Assembly: GCA_045531435.1 (NCBI GenBank)
Contig: JAZSDZ010000146.1
Coordinates: forward strand, 11,191 to 75,190
Length of the DNA: 64,000 nucleotides
Direction: 5' to 3'
Source: Fimenecus sp045531435
GTDB lineage: Bacteria > Bacillota > Clostridia > Oscillospirales > Acutalibacteraceae
Shown one piece after another: positions 1 through 8,821 of this stretch. The notes beneath the pieces were generated by a model. That model had not been told where the DNA came from. It was given only the letters and a program-made list of their open reading frames with translations, and did no database searches. The translations under genes and the position numbers were made by a program. How positions within the stretch are numbered: the stretch's first letter is position 1; every line of letters starts with the position of its first letter.

Positions 1-615
1 AACTAAAGTGCCTGATTCCACTGAAATTATACCAAAATCATCAATTATATCATTACTTGTACCTAAGGCACCATTGAATGGGTCGAGGGAATAATTTGAT
101 AATGGATAATGAAATCCTGTTAGGGTGACACCATTTGCAATATCACCATAAGCAAAAACAGAAACCTGTTGATTATCCTTCTTTTTGATTTTTAATGAAG
201 AGTTTGTAATACATCTGAAAATATGATTATTATCTAAAATTTCAAATTTAATACCCGATTTCGAAGCATTTGCCATCAACGAAATATTGGCATATGTATG
301 TTCAAATCTTCCACCTGTACCACCAAACATTACAAAAGAATCAAAACCAAGTTTAATTGCTTCAAAATAAGCTGCAACACTATCTGTGACATCTTTTTCA
401 ATTGGAAGTTTGATTGTATTCTTTTCATAAAGAGCAGACTTTACTGAATCAAAATCGCCTATGATAAGGTCAGGAGTAATATTAGCTTTTTTTGTAATAT
501 CATACCCACTATCAGCACAGATTATATAATCATCAGATGTAATATGATTATTCAAAATGTGTATGTCACAATCTCCACCACCAATTATAACACATCTGTT
601 TTTTAAATTTCCCAT
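1..615 (-). CDS. thiN: Thiamine pyrophosphokinase (C-terminus beyond window)
   Basis: The frame is open from an ATG at 613-615 to the window edge, giving 205 codons without a stop. The family is usually a little over 200 residues, so only a short C-terminal tail should be missing. The product would transfer pyrophosphate from ATP to thiamine, making thiamine diphosphate in the cytoplasm. Visible signs are the N-terminal CVIIGGGDCD stretch, the ADSGYD motif, the IGDFDSV motif that binds metal and ATP, and GGTGGRFEH, which are hallmarks of the family. The start overlaps the rsgA stop by 13 bases, so the two are probably translated from one message. The rsgA-thiN order is common in Firmicutes. 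Confidence 0.9.
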   Translation of the reverse strand, partial: MGNLKNRCVIIGGGDCDIHILNNHITSDDYIICADSGYDITKKANITPDLIIGDFDSVKSALYEKNTIKLPIEKDVTDSVAAYFEAIKLGFDSFVMFGGTGGRFEHTYANISLMANASKSGIKFEILDNNHIFRCITNSSLKIKKKDNQQVSVFAYGDIANGVTLTGFHYPLSNYSLDPFNGALGTSNDIIDDFGIISVESGTLV

Positions 616-1478
616 TCTTTTATTTCCTTTGCCTGATTATACATCTGAATATAATTATTGTGTCTGATTTGATTAATCTCGCCATTTTTTACTGCTTCAC
701 ATATTTTACAGCCTTTATCATTTACATGAGAACAAGAGGTAAACTTACATGTACCTAAGTATTCTCTGAATTCCCTGAAACAATATGGTAAATCATCTTT
801 TTTAATAATCTCTGTTTTCTCAAATTCAAATGATGAAAATCCAGGTGTATCAATTACATATCCATCACACACATTAAAAAGTTGAGCTTGTCTTGTTGTA
901 TGACGACCTCTGCCTAATTTATCACTTATTGCACCAGTTGATAAATTTAATGTGGAGTCAAGTTTATTAAGCAATGTAGTTTTTCCTACGCCTGAATTTC
1001 CCGTAAAAGCACTAATTTTACCCTTCATAATTGCTTTGATTTTATTAATTGAATCATCAACATCAAGTGTAACAATTGTTATTCCTGATTTATCGTAAAC
1101 ATCATAAATTTCCTTATAAGATGACAAATCCGTTTTTGAAATAACAATATATGGTTCAATATTTTTAAATTCAGCAGTTGCAATCAATTTATCAATGACA
1201 AAAAAGTTAGGTTTAGGTTCAATTGTTGACACAACTATTATTAAATTGTCAATATTAGATACAGGAGGTCTGTTAAGAAAATTTTTTCTTTCTAAAATTG
1301 CATCAATTGTATTTTCAGCACTTTCATTAACAGTAATTTCAACTGTATCTCCAACAAGAGGTGTAATCTTGTTTTTTCTAAATTTACCTCTTGCTTTACA
1401 TTCATATGTTGCGTTGGCGACTTCAACATAGTAGAAGCCGCCAATTCCTTTTGTAATTATTCCTTTATATTTTTCCAT
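603..1478 (-). CDS. rsgA: Ribosome small-subunit-dependent GTPase A
   Basis: This circularly permuted GTPase helps late maturation of the 30S subunit. The permuted motif order is visible: G4 (SKTDLS, about residues 114-119) comes before the P-loop (GNSGVGKTT, about 160-168) and G3 (DTPGF). An N-terminal OB-like region occupies roughly residues 1-70. The C-terminal part holds the zinc-binding Cys/His cluster (C-x5-C-x-H-x5-C pattern in the GTCKFTSCSHVNDKGC region). The length of 291 residues is typical. It lies 8 bases downstream of the prkC stop and overlaps thiN. The prpC-prkC-rsgA-thiN order matches the known Firmicutes arrangement. Confidence 0.97.
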   Translation of the reverse strand: MEKYKGIITKGIGGFYYVEVANATYECKARGKFRKNKITPLVGDTVEITVNESAENTIDAILERKNFLNRPPVSNIDNLIIVVSTIEPKPNFFVIDKLIATAEFKNIEPYIVISKTDLSSYKEIYDVYDKSGITIVTLDVDDSINKIKAIMKGKISAFTGNSGVGKTTLLNKLDSTLNLSTGAISDKLGRGRHTTRQAQLFNVCDGYVIDTPGFSSFEFEKTEIIKKDDLPYCFREFREYLGTCKFTSCSHVNDKGCKICEAVKNGEINQIRHNNYIQMYNQAKEIKEWEI

Positions 1479-1486
1479 ACAAATCC

Positions 1487-3625
1487 TTAAGTAGTAGATG
1501 GACCTTTACTTATAACTAATGTAATAGATTCATTTGTTGAATATTTTGTTACTCCATCAGCATTAGGTGTCTGTGAAATAACAACACCATATGGAACAGT
1601 TGAACTGTAATTAGGTATGGTTTCGATGTTATAAAAACCAGCTTTTCTTAATTTATCAATTGCATCTTGTTCCTTAAGACCAACAACGTTATTCAACACA
1701 ACTTTATTTTCGAAAGTAATTTCCTCAACCTGTGTTACAACTGCAGGTTCCTGAGTAAAGTCAACTTTACCTTTTTGTACCGGAGATTCGTCAATTGTGA
1801 TTGTATAACTATTATCAGCACCAGAACCGGTTAACGTAAATTGTTTTGTTGCACCATCAAGGAAAAGTTCTTCTGATGTATAGAATAAAACATTATTCAA
1901 ATAAATCTTTAAAACGCCTGTCTTATTAACTGAAGGCAATGTGACATAAACATCCACACTCGACTCAGGTGGCTGACCATTACTGATTGAAAAATCAATT
2001 TTTGAACCAATTGGAACTTCAGTATCCTTTTCAACACTTTGTTCAACTACAACACCAGCTTCAAGTTCACTGTTAACTTCGGTTACTGTACCAACTTCAA
2101 GGTCAGCAGCTTTAAGAGTCTGTTCAGCCATTTCTCTTGTTGTTCCCTGAATATCAGGCATTTTAACTGTTTCCTGTATATCTGTAGCAACATACAAGAT
2201 AACCTCTGAACCAATTCTGATTGTTGAACCCACTTCAGGTGAAGTTCTTATAACACAACCAGGGGTTACATTATCAGAATATTCGGTAATAACTGTTGAA
2301 ATAATACTACGAGAATTAAGATAATCCTTTGCCTTTTCTTCTGTCATACCAATGATGGATGAGTCAAGAAGAACACTGTTCTTTTGAGCAATAGTTAATG
2401 TTATAGTAGAACCTTTTTTGACCTTAGTGCTTGAAATAGGGTCCTGAGTGATAACAGTGCCATCTTCCAACGTTGAATTTTCTTCAACCTTAATTTCAAA
2501 ATTAAAGACATCAGTATAAGTTTTAACATTTTCAATTTGAGTATAATAATTAAAACCTGTAAAATTAGGAACTTCAATTTTCTGATTACTTGTTCCCATA
2601 AGAACAGCACCGATAATCAAGGCTAATACAATGATACCAGCAATTGCACCCATCATAACAGCGACTGTCTTATTCATTGAGTTCTTTTCAACAACAACTT
2701 CATTTTGAACAGGCTGCTCTCTACGTGGCGTATTATTTGTTCTTACATATTTTGTAGGCTCTCTGTCAACAAAATAATTATAATCAAACTTAATGGATGG
2801 AGTTCTCTTGAAATCATTTATATCCATAAGCATTTCTGCTGCTGAACCATAACGATTACTTGGGTTCTTCTGCATAGCTCTCATAGTAATCTGTTCAAGA
2901 CCTAATGGAATCGTTGAGATAATATCACGAGGAAGTTTTGGATCCTGCTGTAACTGCATAATAGCTACTGAAACCGCACTATCAGATTGGAATGGTAACT
3001 GTCCTGTAAGCATTTCATATAACACAACACCAACAGAATAAATATCTGCTTTATCATCAGTAACCTCACCCCTTGCCTGTTCAGGGCTGATATAGTGTAC
3101 TGAACCAATTGCTTTATCGGATGTTGTATTTGAATCAACACGACTAAAACGTGCAATACCGAAATCTGTAACTTTAATTGTTCCATCGTTAAGAAGTAAA
3201 ATGTTCTGAGGTTTAATATCCTGATGAACAATACCTTTATCATGTGCATGTTGAAGAGCTGCCAAAATCTGTCCCATAAAATGAACTGCTTCTTTCCAAT
3301 TAACAGCACCTTGTTGCTCTATATATTCTTTTAAAGTAATGCCATTAACATACTCCATAACAATATACTGGATTCTATCACCAAAACTAACATTGTAAAC
3401 ACGAACAATATTTGGATGAGAAAGAACTGCAATTGCTTTTGATTCATTTTTAAATCTACGCTTGAATTCATCGTTTGAAAGATATTCGTCCTTTAAAATT
3501 TTAATAGCAACAATTCTGTCATCAATGTTGTCATATGCTTTATATACAACAGCCATTCCACCAACACCGATTATTTCCTGAATCTCATATCTTCCGTCTA
3601 TTCGTTTACCACAAAAATTATCCAT
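1487..3625 (-). CDS. prkC: PASTA-domain Ser/Thr protein kinase
   Basis: This is a membrane Hanks-type kinase that senses peptidoglycan or lipid II fragments. The kinase domain covers about residues 10-270: glycine loop GVGGMAVVYKAYD, catalytic Lys42, DFGIARF, and a Thr/Ser-rich activation loop. The catalytic loop reads VHQDIKPQN, so the usual HRD arginine is Gln135. One membrane segment lies at about 321-344. The outer part has PASTA repeats at roughly 350-415, 416-485, 487-553 and 643-709, with a beta-rich spacer of about 85 residues before the last. It follows prpC by 23 bases, the phosphatase expected to oppose it. Confidence 0.96.
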   Translation of the reverse strand: MDNFCGKRIDGRYEIQEIIGVGGMAVVYKAYDNIDDRIVAIKILKDEYLSNDEFKRRFKNESKAIAVLSHPNIVRVYNVSFGDRIQYIVMEYVNGITLKEYIEQQGAVNWKEAVHFMGQILAALQHAHDKGIVHQDIKPQNILLLNDGTIKVTDFGIARFSRVDSNTTSDKAIGSVHYISPEQARGEVTDDKADIYSVGVVLYEMLTGQLPFQSDSAVSVAIMQLQQDPKLPRDIISTIPLGLEQITMRAMQKNPSNRYGSAAEMLMDINDFKRTPSIKFDYNYFVDREPTKYVRTNNTPRREQPVQNEVVVEKNSMNKTVAVMMGAIAGIIVLALIIGAVLMGTSNQKIEVPNFTGFNYYTQIENVKTYTDVFNFEIKVEENSTLEDGTVITQDPISSTKVKKGSTITLTIAQKNSVLLDSSIIGMTEEKAKDYLNSRSIISTVITEYSDNVTPGCVIRTSPEVGSTIRIGSEVILYVATDIQETVKMPDIQGTTREMAEQTLKAADLEVGTVTEVNSELEAGVVVEQSVEKDTEVPIGSKIDFSISNGQPPESSVDVYVTLPSVNKTGVLKIYLNNVLFYTSEELFLDGATKQFTLTGSGADNSYTITIDESPVQKGKVDFTQEPAVVTQVEEITFENKVVLNNVVGLKEQDAIDKLRKAGFYNIETIPNYSSTVPYGVVISQTPNADGVTKYSTNESITLVISKGPSTT

Positions 3626-3648
3626 TTAATATACTCCTTTCATCCGAA

Positions 3649-4386
3649 TTAATACGACATTGTAACAACAGTAACATTATCTCCGCCACCGTTTTCAATT
3701 GCTCTTTTTACAAGTCGTTCTGCATATTCATAAAACTTATCATCTTTAGTCAATTCATTAATTTCATCAGGTTCAACATAATTTGTAAGTCCGTCAGTAC
3801 ATAAAATAAGAACCTCATTTTCAGAAATATATTCCTGACAAAAATCAACGCGCACATCATCACTAACACCTAACGCGCGAGTAATATAATTTTTTCTAGG
3901 GTCATCTTTTGCCTCATCGGCAGTCAATCTGCCACTGTCAACCATTTCCTGAACAAACGAATGGTCCTTTGTCAACTGTGTTAATTTATTATTAGATAAT
4001 ATATATGCTCTTGAATCGCCAACATGAGCTATATATACAGAACCTTCTACAATAATTGCAACAACTACTGTTGTACCCATACCTGTCAAATCCGAGTCAG
4101 CCTGTCCCATATCATATACGCTTATGTTCGCAGCAACAATCGCTGATGTGAGCATATTTTTAATGGAAATGTCACTCATTCCCGGTCTATACGATGAAGA
4201 AATCCTTTTTGAAATAAGATTTACTGCAGTAGAACTTGCGTAATTACCACCTGCAGCACCACCCATACCATCGCAAACAACAGCCCACGCAACAGAACCA
4301 TTCAATTCACCTGCAGCATACGAATCCTGATTAGATTCACGAACTAACCCGATATCTGTTTTAGCAACAATTTTCAATATACTCAC
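3649..4386 (-). CDS. prpC: PP2C-type protein phosphatase, partner of PrkC
   Basis: This Mn/Mg-dependent Ser/Thr phosphatase should reverse PrkC phosphorylation. PP2C motifs appear in order: DIGLVRESNQDS, VCDGMGGAAGG, AHVGDSRAY, TKDHSFVQ, ITRALG, LCTDGL and GGGDNVTVV, with the metal-binding aspartates in DGMGG, GDSR, TDG and GDN. The 245-residue length is normal for this stand-alone group. No membrane segment is seen. The start ATG overlaps the rlmN stop by 4 bases (ATGA), a sign of translational coupling, and prkC follows 23 bases downstream. Confidence 0.96.
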   Translation of the reverse strand: MSILKIVAKTDIGLVRESNQDSYAAGELNGSVAWAVVCDGMGGAAGGNYASSTAVNLISKRISSSYRPGMSDISIKNMLTSAIVAANISVYDMGQADSDLTGMGTTVVVAIIVEGSVYIAHVGDSRAYILSNNKLTQLTKDHSFVQEMVDSGRLTADEAKDDPRKNYITRALGVSDDVRVDFCQEYISENEVLILCTDGLTNYVEPDEINELTKDDKFYEYAERLVKRAIENGGGDNVTVVTMSY

Positions 4387-5417
4387 CCACTTTTCTTTTT
4401 AGATGCTCTAAGCTGTCCGCAAGAAGCATTAATATCACTTCCAAGAGTTCTTCTGACAGTTGCAGTAATTCCTCTTGAAGATAAAATCTCAATAAATTTT
4501 TTCTGTCGTTCAACAGAACTTTTTTTATAATTGGTTTCACGAACATTATTGACAGGAATAAGATTAACATGACATAAAATATTCTTTAATCTGTTAGCCA
4601 ATTCAATTGCACATTTGTCACTATCATTAACATCCTTAATCATAGCATACTCAAATGAAATTCTACGACCTGTTGTGTCAGCATAATATTTACATGCTCT
4701 GAGTAATTCATCTGTATTATATACTTTATTTACAGGCATCGACTGATTACGGATGCTGTCATTTGGTGCGTGTAATGAAACAGATAAAGTAAGTCCTAAC
4801 TTTTCTTTTGCTAAATCATATATTTTAGGCACAATTCCACATGTTGATAAGGAAATGTGTCTCATACTCATATTCTGACCCTTTTCATCAGTAATGAGAT
4901 TTAACATTTTCAAAACGTTATCATAATTATCAAATGGCTCACCTGTACCCATAAGAACAAGATGATTAATTTTTATTCCTAAATCTCTTTGTGCCGTATA
5001 AATTTCAGAGAGCATCTCACCGGTTGATAACTGTCGTACAAAACCACCAATTGCAGATGCACAGAATGTACAACCCATCTTACATCCCACCTGAGTTGAA
5101 ATACAAATAGAATAACCATATTTATACTTCATAACAACACTTTCAACATATTCATTATCAGAAAGAGTGAACAAATATTTTACTGTATCATCAATTTTTG
5201 AAACAAGTTTTGTATTTACAGTACAGTTATCAAAATAAAAATATTTACTTAATTCTGTACGCATGTCTTTTGAAATATTTGTCATTTCATCAAAAGATGA
5301 AACACACTTTTCATGTACCCATGAAAAAATCTGATTAATTCTGAATTTAGGAAATTTTAAAGCAATTATCTCATTTGAAAGTTCATCATAACTCAGTGAA
5401 CGAATATCTTTAAGCAT
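4383..5417 (-). CDS. rlmN: 23S rRNA (A2503-C2) methyltransferase
   Basis: This radical-SAM enzyme methylates A2503 of 23S rRNA and A37 of some tRNAs. The cluster motif CxxxCxxC is visible in GCKMGCTFCAS at about residues 111-121, followed by GTGEPFDN, and a C-terminal cysteine in NASCGQL which fits the second catalytic Cys. At 344 residues it matches the family. It sits 5 bases downstream of rsmB and overlaps prpC by 4 bases. The rsmB-rlmN-prpC-prkC order is widespread in Firmicutes. Confidence 0.97.
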   Translation of the reverse strand: MLKDIRSLSYDELSNEIIALKFPKFRINQIFSWVHEKCVSSFDEMTNISKDMRTELSKYFYFDNCTVNTKLVSKIDDTVKYLFTLSDNEYVESVVMKYKYGYSICISTQVGCKMGCTFCASAIGGFVRQLSTGEMLSEIYTAQRDLGIKINHLVLMGTGEPFDNYDNVLKMLNLITDEKGQNMSMRHISLSTCGIVPKIYDLAKEKLGLTLSVSLHAPNDSIRNQSMPVNKVYNTDELLRACKYYADTTGRRISFEYAMIKDVNDSDKCAIELANRLKNILCHVNLIPVNNVRETNYKKSSVERQKKFIEILSSRGITATVRRTLGSDINASCGQLRASKKKSG

Positions 5418-5422
5418 TTGTT

Positions 5423-6688
5423 TTATTCCTTAATAAGTTTTGCATAGAAAAAACCATCTGAATTATGACAAGGCTCAACTGTGACCATTCCACCATTTTT
5501 GAAATCTTTATGTTCCTTTAAAAACCTTTCACAAACATTTTGATTTTCTCTTTTACTTAATGAACAAGTAGAATACATTATAGTTCCCTTGTCCTTTAAA
5601 TATAACGACGCATTATTTAAAATATTATATTGCAATTCACATAATTTGTCAACAAAACTGAAATCCTTATATTTAATTTCCGGTTTTCGTCTTATGACAC
5701 CAAGACCTGCACAAGGTACATCGCAAAGAATCATATCTGCCTTTGGCAAATCAGGATTATACACGGAGGCATCACCTATCCTGGCATTAATTATGTTAAT
5801 TCCAAGTCGTTTTGCTCCTTCGTCAATTAACTTGATTTTATGGTCATATAAATCAAAGGAATAAATCTGTCCATCATTTTCCATAATTTCTGCTATTGTA
5901 AATGATTTTCCACCAGGTGCTGCACACATATCAAATATAACACTACCCTTTTCAGGTGAAAACTGAGTAATACACTGTTGGGAAGCTAAATCTTGTGCAT
6001 GAAAAAATCCGTTTTCGTAACAACGAGATTTAAATATTGATTGACCACTTATAATTTCAAGGGAATAATCATTGTTATCGCATCTTTTTGCAACAATATT
6101 TTCTTCAGATAATTTGTTAATCAAATTGTCAGCTGTTATTTTCAATGTGTTTACTCTGATAAACAAAGGAACAGAACCAACTGATGAAGCTAAAATCTTT
6201 TCAGTATATGTAAATCCATAATCATCAACAAATTGAGATACAAGATTTTCAGGACAAGAAAAAGCGATGCTTAAATCATAAATTTTATTATCAGTTTCAG
6301 GAAGTTTAATATCATTTAACGATATTTTTCTTAAAACTGAATTGATAAGTCCTGATGCAAAATTACATTTCGCTTTTTTTGACAGTTTAACACTCTCATT
6401 AACAGCAGCAGAAACAGGAATTTTATCCATAAACTTTAATTGATAAGTTCCTATTCTCAATATAGTCAGTACTTGTGGATTTAACTTCTTTATAGATTGT
6501 GTTAGAAATTGAGACAAATAATAATCAAGTGTAATTTTACGTTCTAAAACACCATAAACCAAAGCACATACAAAAGCAGACGATGTTGCTTCGTATTTGG
6601 TAAGAAGTGAATCAAGAGCAATATTAGAATATGCCTTGTCGTGTTCTATTTTACAGAGAATTTTAAAAGCTAATAATCTATCATCCAT
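5423..6688 (-). CDS. rsmB: 16S rRNA (m5C967) methyltransferase
   Basis: The N-terminal 140 residues resemble the NusB-like RNA-binding domain (LAFKILCKIEHDKAYSN start). The rest is a Rossmann SAM methyltransferase with CAAPGGKS (SAM binding), the motif IV CDVPCAGLG and the motif VI YSTCSLSKREN, whose cysteines act in catalysis. At 421 residues it is close to the usual 430-450. It lies 3 bases after the yugP stop and 5 bases before rlmN, inside the long minus-strand operon. Confidence 0.95.
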   Translation of the reverse strand: MDDRLLAFKILCKIEHDKAYSNIALDSLLTKYEATSSAFVCALVYGVLERKITLDYYLSQFLTQSIKKLNPQVLTILRIGTYQLKFMDKIPVSAAVNESVKLSKKAKCNFASGLINSVLRKISLNDIKLPETDNKIYDLSIAFSCPENLVSQFVDDYGFTYTEKILASSVGSVPLFIRVNTLKITADNLINKLSEENIVAKRCDNNDYSLEIISGQSIFKSRCYENGFFHAQDLASQQCITQFSPEKGSVIFDMCAAPGGKSFTIAEIMENDGQIYSFDLYDHKIKLIDEGAKRLGINIINARIGDASVYNPDLPKADMILCDVPCAGLGVIRRKPEIKYKDFSFVDKLCELQYNILNNASLYLKDKGTIMYSTCSLSKRENQNVCERFLKEHKDFKNGGMVTVEPCHNSDGFFYAKLIKE

Positions 6689-6691
6689 AAT

Positions 6692-7396
6692 TCAACGTCT
6701 TCTTTTATTCATAGATAAAATAAGTCTTAAAAGATTTGCAACACTTACTGCAAGTGAAGCCACATATGTCATAGCTGCAGCAGAAAGCACACTCTTAGCT
6801 CCTTTTTTTTCATTTTCATCTAAAATATCTACTTCACTTATTACATTTAACGCTCTCTTACTTGCATTGAATTCAACAGGTAAAGTTACAAGCTGAAATA
6901 ATACTGCAAATGAGAAAAATATAATACCTGCAACTGCTAAAGGTTCAAAACTAAGAACTAATCCAAGAACAGCAAGAGGAATTCCTGCTTTTGAACCAAT
7001 ATTAGCCAAAGGAAGAATTGTGTTCCTGATTTTTATTGGTAAATATCCCTGCGCATATTGAGCAGCATGACCGGCTTCATGACAGGCAACACCAATTGCA
7101 GCTACTGATGTTGAATTATATACATTATCAGATAATCTTATAATATTTGATTTAGGGTCAAAATGGTCGGTAAGGTTACCTGAAACTCGTTCAATTCTTA
7201 TATTTGTGATTCCATAATGTCTTAATATTTCAAAAGCTGCCTGTGCACCAGTAATTCTTTTACCTGACATTACTTGAGAATATTTTTTAAATGAAGAATT
7301 GACACGAGCAGATGCAATAAAAGAAAGAATTAACATAGGTAAAACTAAAACCACATAGTAGTAATTTGACATATAATGATATGAAAATCCATTCAT
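6692..7396 (-). CDS. YugP-type membrane zinc metallopeptidase
   Basis: This is a DUF2268-like/peptidase membrane protein of the YugP family. The zinc motif HEAGH is visible in GVACHEAGHAAQYAQG in the middle of the protein. Hydrophobic segments lie at the N-terminus (YVVLVLPMLILSF), around residues 130-180 (two helices), and near the C-terminus. The substrate is unknown; related proteins are thought to act in membrane quality control. At 234 residues it is normal in length. Gaps to fmt and rsmB are only 2-3 bases, so it is surely co-transcribed with translation and RNA-modification genes. Confidence 0.88.
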   Translation of the reverse strand: MNGFSYHYMSNYYYVVLVLPMLILSFIASARVNSSFKKYSQVMSGKRITGAQAAFEILRHYGITNIRIERVSGNLTDHFDPKSNIIRLSDNVYNSTSVAAIGVACHEAGHAAQYAQGYLPIKIRNTILPLANIGSKAGIPLAVLGLVLSFEPLAVAGIIFFSFAVLFQLVTLPVEFNASKRALNVISEVDILDENEKKGAKSVLSAAAMTYVASLAVSVANLLRLILSMNKRRR

Positions 7397-7398
7397 AA

Positions 7399-8331
7399 TT
7401 ATCCTCCTAAAATTGTACCTTTCTCTATTCTATGTCCTCTTAAGAAACTTGCAGCGTCAGTTTTTCTTTTACCTTCTGCCTGAATTTCAAGAATTTCAAC
7501 ACAGTTACCATCGCCACACATAACAATCAGTCTGTTATTATTATCAACAATTTCTCCATTATTCCCTTCAAATTTTTCTGAAATTTTCTGGGATTTATGG
7601 ATTTTATATGTTTTGCCATCAATTTTAGTGATAGCAACAGGCCAAGGATATAATCCACGAATATGATTATGAACATCCTGTGCAGATTTTGAAAAATCTA
7701 TAGGACTTAATTCTTTTGAAAGCATTGATGCATATGTTGCTTGTGATTCGTCTTGTTCAACCGGATTTAATATACCCTTATCAACAGAATCGATTGTTTC
7801 TATTAATACTTCTGCGCCCATTCCTGAAAGTATGTCAAAAAGCTCACCTGCATTCATATTCTCGGGAATAAGAAATTCTTTTTTTGTTAAAATGTCACCT
7901 GTATCAATACCAACATCCATTTGCTGTGCAGTAACACCTGTAACAGAATCACCATTTATAATACTCCATTGAATTGGTGCTGCACCACGAAGATGGGGAA
8001 GCAAAGAAGCATGAATATTTATACATCCATATTTAACACTATCAAGTATTTCTTTAGGCAGGATTTTTCCAAATGCTACAACAACAATTAAATCTGCATT
8101 TAATGAATTAATAATTTCGAGTGCAGTACCATCACGCATAGATGTAGGTTGAAATACAGGTAAATTATTTTCAATTGCACAAACCTTAACGGGTGGTGGA
8201 GTTAATTCATATCCTCTACCCTTTGGTTTATCCGGTTGTGTAAAAACACCAACAACCTGATTTTCACTATTAACAAGTGCTTTTAAACAAGGAACAGCAA
8301 AATCAGGTGTTCCCATAAAAATAATACGCAT
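7399..8331 (-). CDS. fmt: Methionyl-tRNA formyltransferase
   Basis: It formylates initiator Met-tRNA using 10-formyl-tetrahydrofolate. The N-terminal domain opens MRIIFMGTPDFAVP; the folate-binding and catalytic region NIHASLLPHLRGAAPIQW carries the conserved Asn and His, followed by GDSVTGVTAQQMDVGIDTGD with the catalytic Asp. The C-terminal OB-like domain contains LYPWPVA. The 310-residue length is standard. def lies 8 bases upstream; the def-fmt pair is the classic start-of-translation module, here combined with priA. Confidence 0.98.
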   Translation of the reverse strand: MRIIFMGTPDFAVPCLKALVNSENQVVGVFTQPDKPKGRGYELTPPPVKVCAIENNLPVFQPTSMRDGTALEIINSLNADLIVVVAFGKILPKEILDSVKYGCINIHASLLPHLRGAAPIQWSIINGDSVTGVTAQQMDVGIDTGDILTKKEFLIPENMNAGELFDILSGMGAEVLIETIDSVDKGILNPVEQDESQATYASMLSKELSPIDFSKSAQDVHNHIRGLYPWPVAITKIDGKTYKIHKSQKISEKFEGNNGEIVDNNNRLIVMCGDGNCVEILEIQAEGKRKTDAASFLRGHRIEKGTILGG

Positions 8332-8339
8332 TATTCAAA

Positions 8340-8810
8340 TCATCCCTTACAGTATTTATTAATTTGTTCCTGAGTTGCAAGTTTATCAACATATAAAATG
8401 CCATCAAGATGGTCAATTTCATGACAAAAAGCCTTAGCTCTCAATTCAGTGCCCTTATAAACACACCAAGCACCATTTCGATTTTGTGCTTTTACCTTAA
8501 CTGTCATTGGTCTGATTGTTGTTCCTTGCTTGCCCGGAAGTGACAAACAACCTTCAGCACCGCATTGAAAATCTTCAGTTTCAATTATTTCAGGATTGAT
8601 AAGTTCAATCAAACCATCACCAACATCAATAACAACAACTCTTTTTAAGATTCCAACCTGAACTGCAGCAAGTCCGACACCCTCTGCTTTATACATTGTA
8701 TCCTTCATATCGTCAAGAAGCTGCCATAAACGTTCGTCAAAGAATTCAACTTTACGGCTAATTTTTCTTAAAATAGGGTCTTCCTCTGTTCTTATATTTC
8801 TAATAGCCAT
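8340..8810 (-). CDS. def: Peptide deformylase
   Basis: It removes the formyl group from new proteins. All three motifs are present: GVGLAAVQVG (motif 1), EGCLSLPG (motif 2, with the metal-binding Cys) and HEIDHLDG (motif 3, HExxH). The start was set at the ATG at 8810 because GAGGAG lies 7 bases upstream. A longer GTG frame from 8825 would place that binding site inside the coding region. The product is then 156 residues, normal for a type 1 enzyme. The priA stop overlaps the ribosome binding site region. Confidence 0.97.
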   Translation of the reverse strand: MAIRNIRTEEDPILRKISRKVEFFDERLWQLLDDMKDTMYKAEGVGLAAVQVGILKRVVVIDVGDGLIELINPEIIETEDFQCGAEGCLSLPGKQGTTIRPMTVKVKAQNRNGAWCVYKGTELRAKAFCHEIDHLDGILYVDKLATQEQINKYCKG

Positions 8811-8821
8811 TTTAAATCTCC

